12,148 nt of DNA from NCBI GenBank assembly GCA_009733575.1, contig ML769939.1, positions 19,898 to 32,045 of the forward strand, read 5' to 3'. The DNA comes from Gymnopus androsaceus JB14 (lineage: Eukaryota; Basidiomycota; Agaricomycetes; Agaricales; Omphalotaceae). This document shows positions 1 through 6,519 of the stretch, piece after piece. The stretch's first letter is position 1. The number at the start of each line of letters is the position of its first letter. A model generated the notes under the pieces. The model was not told the DNA's origin. It worked only from the letters and a program-made list of their open reading frames with translations, and made no database searches. The position numbers and the translations under genes are program-made.

Positions 1-887
1 AGTAGATCTAGATAGTTTATTCAGACATTTATGCTGATTGATATATGCACCAGCCTGAACCAATGCCAAAGCAAAATAATGAAGCTCCTTGGCAATGATT
101 TCAGCTAATTTCTCTTCCTCAACTGTAAGCCTGTCTCTAATTGCATGCTTCAAAAGGAGCCACATAGCATCATTAGGTTCCATGTCCTGTATCTCCTCAG
201 ATCTCCCTGCAATTCCTATGAGCGGTGGATTTCTGGATGTGATGATCACATTTCCATGATCACAGGAGGGCAAGAATTTACCCAAGTTTAGTTGTGCATT
301 ATCAGCATTGTCCATGATAATCAGCCAATTTTCTTTATGGGTTTTAAACCATTTAAATCCAGATTCCCATCCTTGCACTGACATTGAAGCATGTCTCATT
401 GCTATGTCATAATAGCTTGCCTTGATGGAGTCCTCAGACTCAGCAATGATGAAACAAATGTCAGTGAAACTATCAGACAAACTGATGAGTGATGAATCAA
501 AATATAGTTCCTGGAAACATATACCTTGTATTGAACTTCCTTGCAAATTCCAGTGCACATTGAGTTTTCCCTGCACCACCCAAACCATGCAAAAGGAATA
601 TTTTCCTTCTTCCTGCATCTTCGGACAGCAGATCCTTGATAAAATAATCTTCAAGAACATTCAAAATAGTTTTTCTTCCTGTAAACAATGAAGTAGAGGT
701 GGGACAATGAGTCATTCCCTCAACATATCCTTCCAACCATATTCTAAGTGTCAATGTTTGAATATAGTAGAATTGAAATACCTGGAGGCACATTTACTTG
801 AGCACTACCTGCATGTGTAATGTTCACATTCTGTGCAGCATTGAAAATCCCTCCATAAATGTTGAAGTTGGATGCATTGGCAAACAT
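1..887 (-). CDS. NLR-like NB-ARC NTPase, 5' part of the inverted copy, probably frameshifted
   Basis: Predicted exons on the minus strand are 887-782, 729-525 and 469 to beyond the window. The introns are 52 and 55 nt and match those of the full copy at 6520-9638. The start is MFANASNFNIYGG, followed by the P-loop GLGGAGKT in exon 2, LIIMDNAD, ITSRN and ALALVQAGAYI. The reading frame is open to the edge. Compared with the other copy it has one extra base in the A-run that lies within positions 11-24 (AATAAACTATC here, AATAACTATC there). This shifts the frame into KLSRST. If the next bases equal those of the other copy, a TAA follows at once, so this copy is likely a truncated or dead paralogue. 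Substitutions include PPLIGIAGR in place of PDLMGVAGK after the sensor motif. An assembly error in the A-run is the alternative. Confidence 0.8.
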
Positions 888-1018
888 CTGAGTTCTGCTA
901 ATGAAGTAACTGTAATATTAGCTGTGGTAGTCCTGCCTGTGGGTGTCACCTACGAAGATCTTATGGTCACAGATGGTGCTTGTCAGCCCCAGGCGGTTCC
1001 TCAAATAAAAGACACGAC

Positions 1019-1042
1019 CTACCTGGAGAAGTTTTCTGTCAT
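1019..1042 (-). promoter_or_regulatory. Upstream ATG: short uORF or alternative first exon (left copy)
   Basis: An ATG about 155 nt before the predicted start opens MTENFSR followed by TAG. A good donor (CCAG|GTAGGT) overlaps its end. Splicing to an AG just before the main ATG would join it in frame (MTENFS...SRTQMFAN). The other NLR copy keeps the same arrangement, with one silent difference in codon 2. Confidence 0.4.
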
Positions 1043-1105
1043 TCTTGATATGGCTTCAAAAGTGGGAATGTGGGAAATTCAGAAATGGGCGACAAATGAG
1101 TGTCT

Positions 1106-1113
1106 CTTATATA
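1106..1113 (-). promoter_or_regulatory. TATA-like box of the left NLR-like copy
   Basis: TATATAAG on the minus strand lies about 220 nt before the predicted start codon. The equivalent position in the right copy reads TATAAAGG. Conservation of a TATA-like sequence between the diverged leaders supports a core promoter here. Confidence 0.45.
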
Positions 1114-1247
1114 CCCAGGTGGCGCCGGTGAAATGGAAAGCCCGTTGCCCATTGCCCTGCTACGTCATATGGTCATACAAACTATTCTAAATCAGTGTCA
1201 ATCAGTTTGATCTTCCAGCCGACAACAAACTGGAAATACATTCAAGA

Positions 1248-1952
1248 CTATTCGCTTTTCCACCTTCTCCTCCCGGCTGTGTATCTACTTGCCCCTCTTA
1301 ACTTTCCTTTCGAATAACTACTACCTTACTGCGTCCCGGATTTCCGTCATTTCTTCCGGGTTTGTAGTAGTGTACTTTTCGAAGTTGGAGGGACAGACCC
1401 TAGATGTACTATATTACATATACTATCACTACATGCACTTTCTGCATCAAATAGCACTCGTTATCTTTCCTCCTCCCAAGCTCGAACTCGAACTCTGGAA
1501 AGATTGGATTTGGACGTCGGAGAGGCTCTAAGGGCAAGTCCCCGAGAATATAATACGGCGTTCAAGCTGAAACTCGCCGTCACTCATACCTATCCCATCT
1601 TTCTGGTAAAGCAAATGCATCTACTCCGGCGCAACTGCTACCAGAGACTTGAAGTCTTTCGCCAATTTTTGCGTTGGCCATTCACCGACGCTAAGCTCTC
1701 AACAGGCACTTGTATTCGAAACTCCACTTCTACATATCTCGCTCGCACGTCTCCTACGGCCCAGATCTCGTTCATCCGGGAGCATCAGAAACAATGAAAG
1801 GCCATAAATAAAGCCACACCCATAAACTGTCTCAAATTCAATCGCATGCAGTTTGGGCCTACGCCTGCACGTATATTCATCAAAACGGGCTACACGGTAC
1901 TGCGAAATGATCGATACAGCAACGACGAATTCCGAGTATGGCGTCGGGCGTT
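1248..1952. other. Intergenic stretch, no convincing gene
   Basis: This lies between the inner end of the left inverted arm and the stop codon of the Fes1 gene. Several open frames of 75-100 codons exist on both strands, but none has recognisable motifs or splice continuity. The part next to 1952 is presumably the Fes1 3' untranslated region. The only structure noticed is a short diverged echo of the Fes1 3' end at 1573-1611, listed separately. Confidence 0.5.
1573..1611 (-). pseudogene. Short diverged copy of the Fes1 3' coding end
   Basis: Read on the minus strand, this stretch (CCAGAAAGATGG, then GGTATGAGTGACGGCGAG) resembles the last Fes1 exon at 1986-2019 (GCAGAAAGATGG, then AGTATGAGTGGCGGCGAG). 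About 30 of 36 comparable bases match, with a small insertion. It lies about 400 bp downstream in the same orientation and cannot encode the same peptide because a TGA interrupts it. It is probably a remnant of a local tandem duplication, but it is short enough that chance is not excluded. Confidence 0.35.
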
Positions 1953-3279
1953 TCACGATTGCACCCTCTGCGCCAATTCATCAAGCTCGCCGCCACTCAT
2001 ACTCCATCTTTCTGCCAAGCCATTCGAATTCTTCATCTTCTCCTTGCCAATCCACTCCCGAATGCGGTCTTTCTGGTCGTGTTCTAGTGTTCCGTTGCAT
2101 ACGATAACATATGTCCTTAAAAGCCTAACGATGAATGAAACGTTTTAGGGATACCGATAGGTCGTCGATAAACGAAACGAAACTCACGCAACACCCTTTT
2201 CCTCGAAATCCGGATCCACTTCCTCTTTGTCACCGTCTTCACCGTAGGGTAATGGATTCGTCAAACCGTCGATGAGGGTACCCAGTATATTGTGCTTCGT
2301 CATCGCCTCGAGGGTAAGCGCGGACGTCGATGCACGACCAGGCTGAAAGAGATGAGCTGCATGGGAATTAGGATGGATAGGGCCTTGGTTTTGCTGAGAG
2401 TCGGGTGTATGGAGGTTATCGGATGACGATGCTGAAGACGACGTCGTCGTTTCATTCGGCGTAAGAAGGCTATTCAGGAGGAAAGCAGTTTTCCTGCGGA
2501 CGGCGATGTTTGGATCTGTAGTAGAGATATATCAATGTAAGAAAGAGTGAGCGAGTTATCTTGAATTACTCACCTTGCAAAGCCTGACATAGCCTGCTCC
2601 AACCATCGGAATCCAACTGCGCCAACGCAGGAGCATTGTGCTTGAGCAAGCCCGAAAGCGCGTAGATGACTTTGGAGCGTATTTGTTGCGATGAGGCTGC
2701 AGAATTACCGGAGCTCGGCGAAAGGAATGAAGTGAGAGTGGGTAATGGCGCTAGTTTGAGATACTAAACGAAATTGGTTAGCAAGCGATTCGAAAAGTAG
2801 AATGACAGCGGGACTTACTGCGTCCTGAGCTGAAGGGTTATTTTGGAGAGCAGTACCAATGACCCAAACGGCGTGAGCCTTGACAGAATCGGGTCCGGAC
2901 GTTAGAAGAGCATGTAAAGGCTCCCACATTTTGAGTTTTTCAAGATCTATCGATTGAAAATTCGTCAGAAGAAAAAGTGGGAATCAAAGTAATCCATACA
3001 TACTATTGGCGTTGTCGATCTGTTCTATGAGCTGAAAGAAAGTTAGTGAAATTCCACACAGAAAAAATGAACGAACTGACCATTTCCAAGTTATCTAAAG
3101 CATCTATACGATCATCCTCACTTCTATTAGCATCTACAGCTATCGCCATAGCTTCTTTCATCAGTTCCGCGTCGCTTTTGCCCAAAAGCAGATCGATTAT
3201 TTCAGGATTTAGATCATTTCTTTGCATTAGCATCTTGAGGCGTAGAGTTTTCGATACCCCATCGGAGGAGAGATTGCAT
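1953..3279 (-). CDS. FES1: Fes1/HspBP1-type Hsp70 nucleotide exchange factor, N-terminal frameshift
   Basis: Fes1 proteins are cytosolic armadillo-repeat factors that release ADP from Hsp70 and help free misfolded clients. Six exons are predicted on the minus strand: 3279-3081, 3031-3004, 2946-2819, 2763-2574, 2515-2188 and 2124-1953. The five GT-AG introns are 49-63 nt and all phases agree. Family hallmarks are MQSLLRWGIENS at the start, DLNPEIIDLLLGKSDAELMKEAM, DNANNLEKLKMWEPL, GTALQNNPSAQDA and SKVIYALSGLLKHN, then a Ser/Thr/Asn-rich insert and a C-terminus ending LDELAQRVQS. The corrected length would be about 347 aa, against 290 aa in yeast. The canonical start at 3279 is one base out of frame with the rest: after DANA it reads KK-stop, and removing one A from GCAAAGAAATG restores ARNDLNPE. 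The alternative start at 3233 (MLMQRNDL, about 332 aa) would lose the N-terminal segment implicated in client release. Identity is confident, integrity is not. Confidence 0.9.
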
Positions 3280-3358
3280 GATTGGGGAAGATTAAAGATA
3301 CAAACAAAAGAAAATTCAAGGATCTATAATGAATACAGAAGAAGTGGAGAAAGTTGTG

Positions 3359-3376
3359 GACGGTTCGAGAAGGTTT
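3359..3376. promoter_or_regulatory. Candidate heat-shock element upstream of Fes1
   Basis: The plus strand shows four alternating pentamer cores at 5-nt spacing: GAC, TTC, GAA and TTT, separated by gg, ga and gg. The two central cores are perfect and each outer one has a single mismatch to the nGAAn/nTTCn pattern bound by Hsf1. It sits about 80 nt upstream of the canonical Fes1 ATG. Fes1 is an Hsp70 co-factor and FES1 is heat-shock controlled in yeast, so the placement makes functional sense. Confidence 0.5.
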
Positions 3377-3480
3377 GAGTAGTGGGCGCTTAGACGCATG
3401 ATGTTATCGCTTCGCTCAGCCAATGAAACTACTTCAAGACATTATTTACATATGTACCAATACTATCTAATAAGAGATTC

Positions 3481-5118
3481 CTAATCTATATCTACTGACC
3501 GCGATGTGAACTTGTCTAATACTCTAATCATTCCTCTTCTCCGCTCCTTCGTGTCAAATACGGTAGCGTGGTCCAGGCCAGGATAGTACAACACCTCGAG
3601 CGACCCATCCGACCATCTATCCTTCACTTCCTCTTCCCCCGTAAGGTACATCTGAACCGCCGAAGCAGGGATAATCTGGTCATCTCCTGAGAGAATGACA
3701 GCAACCTTTGGCCTGTCGACCTCGCCCGCTACTTGAACTCCCGACACCAGATCATCCTTCCAAAGAATATTATCCGCCCAGAAAAAGCACCGACTGAGCG
3801 TGTAAGCAATATCCGGATCCTGCGATGCAAAGTACCATAGCTGCCATTCGTTAGCGCGCCGGGGTACGCGGTAGAGAAAGTTGAAGGCGACGTTGGGTAG
3901 ATGTAGTAATAAGCATACTGGGTCGACGAGGAGTTGTCCGGTTATTAGAGGTTTGGTGATCGACTGAGGTTTACCGTCTCGGTCTCGTATGACATGAGCT
4001 GCGATAACAGTGCCATACGAATGGGAAGCTAGAACAGCACGAGATATCCCAAGGGAGTTCATGGTCGTGTACAAGGCGTCTAGCATTTCCCGTCGAGGAG
4101 GAATTGCGTGGATGTAATGTGCATAGTAATGGGGACGAGCTCGATGAGCAGGATGCCCATGTCTGGGTCGGTTCGAATCAGCTCTTTTAAGAAGGGAACG
4201 TAAGGATAGAGCCCGATCTGTATAGTGACTCGTTAGACTTGGGTCAGGGAACGACGACTAGCTTACACCAATACCATGGATAAAAACTACTGGGTCTTTG
4301 TTGAGTGATTTATGGGGTCTATACCAGTAGGAAATATGTTCCGTGACGGATGGCTTTGAGAATAGTGTCAAGAGGCGAGGTGGAAACACCCGTCCAAATA
4401 TTGAAGGAGAATAATGTCCAAATCCGATGGCGTATAGTCTGACGCAAGTAATCAGATCCACAAGCCCGACAATCTTCAAGGAATAGGTCAGGAAACAAGG
4501 ACGAAGAGAGCCAATCATTCACTCACAGTATACCATATAAACGGTCTATGCGACATATTAACGCGATCCAACGTCAATCTCAGCGAAGACGTCACCGCAG
4601 TTCGCCCTTTTTCGAGCTTCATCCCCGTCAGCTCTTCAACCTTCTTCACGTATATCTCTATTTCATCATTCCAAGACTCCTGAGCGTCTTCCGGTCCACA
4701 AGAGAACAAAGCCCATAAAATCCACTCGACCACGTTTTCGCGCTTCAAATTGTTTGACGAGAACCATCCAAGAGGATAGTCGGGAGCGCCAGATAGTCTT
4801 TGCGAACATTTAACGAACAATGCTTCTCGTTGTGCTCGGTCGAGTGGAGGAGCGTTGTGGATGCTCTATTGAGAGAAATAAGTTAAGATAAGCTCGAGAG
4901 GAGTATTTTAGAACCTTCTGCAATCTCTTCTTTCTTGGGAGATAAACAAACACGTAGAAACTGCTTTCCAAGACAGCATATGGGAACACCCAGTACAGAA
5001 AAACTTGCCTCGTGACAAGGCAAAGAAAAAGGTAGAACAAACTTGCAGGAGCGACTAGTTTCAGCAGGAAGATACAAATGCGGATAAAGATGTATTCTGG
5101 GAGGCTCTGTCCAATCAT
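3481..5118 (-). CDS. Membrane-anchored alpha/beta hydrolase family protein, one frameshift
   Basis: Four exons are predicted on the minus strand: 5118-4915, 4865-4527, 4473-4267 and 4217-3481. The introns are 49, 53 and 49 nt, all phase 0, and the second uses an AAG acceptor after a CTGAC branch site. The first 60 residues hold one or two hydrophobic helices (FIRICIFLLKLVAPASLFYL, then a second stretch ending near YVFVYLP), so the enzyme is likely membrane bound and acts on a lipid or ester. The fold is shown by an oxyanion-type HGIG near residue 247, the nucleophile elbow SHSYGT (Ser about 317), an acid in SGDDQIIP (about 429) and the histidine in GLDHATVF (about 467). Total length is about 495 aa. 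In exon 4 the frame GILLIELVPITMHIT runs to a TAG at 4080-4082, while the continuation PPRREMLDAL lies in another frame. One base seems to be missing between about 4090 and 4120, and no GT-AG intron explains it. The substrate is unknown. Confidence 0.8.
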
Positions 5119-5826
5119 CGATGTAGCAGAAGATGAAGGACAGGATGAAAAGACGAGCTAACTTGAAGCCACGTGAAAAAGGCACGCTATGACGCCGTGT
5201 TAGCCTTCGCATCCGATCAAACTACTATGGCGGGATTTGGGCTTGATTTGCTTGGTGGTCCAAGAGCTATAAGATTCCATAGCCATCGGTCGAATGACGA
5301 GATTGAATAGCGGCTGAACGGATGGCGTTCATGCCAACGCTGGCTGCGGTTCTTCCCTCATCTTGATTCTTGCTTTTTCTTCTTCTATCTAACATGAAGG
5401 CCAGAGAGTATCAATTGCTGCTGCGCTATTCGTCAGTTTTTCGACTATAGTCCATAACTTGTGGCTAAATCCCGCAAACCTCTGGTAGATATAACCTTAT
5501 TATAAATGCGCGCCAACCACTACCGAGAACGCACTAAAAACTCTGTAGCAAGAGAGGTCTGCAGGTCGCCAGAAACTATATGTCAGTGTCTGCGTAGAAT
5601 GACGCAAATGATCATCATCGCTGTGACGATGATAACAGACAGTTTTCCTCTGAGCAGGATTGAGGAGGGGGATAGTTGGAGAAAAAGAAATGTTGATCCT
5701 TCAGGGCTCCGACATTTTATCCAAGTCCAATAGTTAAAATTTCCTACGGCAAGTGTTTCTAAGTGTTCCGGGACATGATCGCCCATTCCATTCCTTCTCT
5801 TCCTCATTATTACTTACTTGGTCCGT
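5119..5826. other. Intergenic stretch, no recognised gene
   Basis: This is presumably the promoter and 5' leader of the hydrolase gene, then unassigned sequence. Two open frames of about 75 codons occur at 5506-5733 (plus) and 5583-5807 (minus), overlapping each other. Neither has family motifs, and they look like chance frames. A donor-like GTAAGT on the minus strand lies just beyond the stop of the next open frame. Confidence 0.4.
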
Positions 5827-6048
5827 CTAGTGGCCGTATAGTGCTATCCCTGTGAATGTTTTCTGGATACCTACTGCTCCATGATTGAGCTCTACCCTGG
5901 CCGACAAATCCATGTTCCATGGCATACCCTCATTGAGTTCCAATTGCCGTGATCTCCCATCTTGATAGACCTCGATAAGAAATGTATGAGTCCCAGCGCA
6001 ACCTTTATTGTTATGAAAAAGGTGGACAGCATTATGAACTGATGCCAT
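5827..6048 (-). CDS. Hypothetical short open frame, possibly a truncated gene
   Basis: The minus-strand frame is open from 6093 and has its first ATG at 6048 (MASVHNAVHLFHNN). It ends at TAG 5827-5829, giving 73 residues. The composition is protein-like: alternating polar and hydrophobic residues (THTFLIEVYQDG, KTFTGIALYGH) with several conserved-looking Gly, Trp and His, which suggests a small beta-rich domain. I do not recognise the family. The frame upstream of the ATG stays open for 15 codons (FGPIVLPISSVSK) before a TGA at 6094-6096. The inverted-repeat boundary at 6147 lies just beyond, so this may be the last exon of a gene whose 5' part was lost when the NLR segment arrived. Confidence 0.35.
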   Translation of the reverse strand: MASVHNAVHLFHNNKGCAGTHTFLIEVYQDGRSRQLELNEGMPWNMDLSARVELNHGAVGIQKTFTGIALYGH

Positions 6049-6290
6049 TTTGGACACGGACGAAATTGGCAGTACGATCGGGCCAAAGTTGGGTCAGGGA
6101 AGGTTTGAAGCATAAAACGCAGGAAGAGGGTGCATGCTACTAAGTACTTGAATGTATTGCCAGGTTGTTGTCGGCTGGAAGATCAAACTGATTGACACTG
6201 ATTTAGAATAGTCTGTACTGACCATATGACCATATGACGTAGCAGGGCAATGGGCAACGGGCTTTCCATTTCACTGGCGCTACCTGGATG

Positions 6291-6296
6291 TATAAA
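6291..6296 (+). promoter_or_regulatory. TATA box of the full-length NLR-like gene
   Basis: TATAAA lies about 225 nt upstream of the predicted start codon at 6520. The left copy has TATATAAG at the matching place. Transcription would be expected to begin near 6320-6330, leaving a leader of roughly 190 nt that contains an upstream ATG and splice-like signals. Confidence 0.5.
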
Positions 6297-6364
6297 GGAC
6301 ATTGATTCATTTGTCGCCCACTTCTAAATTTTCTCACATTCCCACTTTTGAAGCCATATCAAGA

Positions 6365-6388
6365 ATGACTGAAAACTTCTCCAGGTAG
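6365..6388 (+). promoter_or_regulatory. Upstream ATG: short uORF or alternative first exon (right copy)
   Basis: ATG at 6365 opens a seven-codon frame (MTENFSR) ended by TAG. Its end overlaps a donor (CCAG|GTAGGT, cut after 6383). Joining to the AG at 6496-6497 or the AG at 6508-6509 puts MTENFS in frame with the main start (SYSTSRTQMFAN or SRTQMFAN). A CTAAT branch-like site lies at 6485-6489. So the leader either holds an inhibitory uORF or encodes an N-terminally extended isoform. Confidence 0.4.
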
Positions 6389-6519
6389 GTCGTGTCTTTG
6401 ATTTGAGGAACCGCCTGGGGTTGACAAGCACCATCTGTGACCATAAGATCTTTGTAAGTGACACCCACAGGCAGTACTACCACAGCTAATATTACAGTTA
6501 CTCCACTAGCCGAACTCAG

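Larger units (their letters stand above)
1..1247. repeat. Left arm of a 1.25 kb inverted duplication
   Basis: The reverse complement of this stretch matches 6147-7405 nearly base for base, by eye roughly 95-97 percent. Exon 2 of the NLR-like gene shows no difference, exon 3 shows about fifteen, and the leader shows more changes plus small indels. The inner end is at about 1247, where the last shared bases are CTTGAATGTATT read on the minus strand. The outer end lies beyond the window, so the true duplication may be longer. It carries the promoter and 5' part of an NLR-like gene. Confidence 0.95.

Noticed and set aside
798..1190. Long plus-strand open frame antisense to the left NLR leader, with a similar antisense frame at 6334-6609
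   Set aside because: It overlaps the promoter, leader and exon 1 of the NLR copies in antisense. Its similarity between copies follows from the inverted duplication, and it has no domain features.
5506..5807. Overlapping open frames on both strands of about 75 codons
   Set aside because: They oppose each other, lack motifs and have no supporting splice structure.
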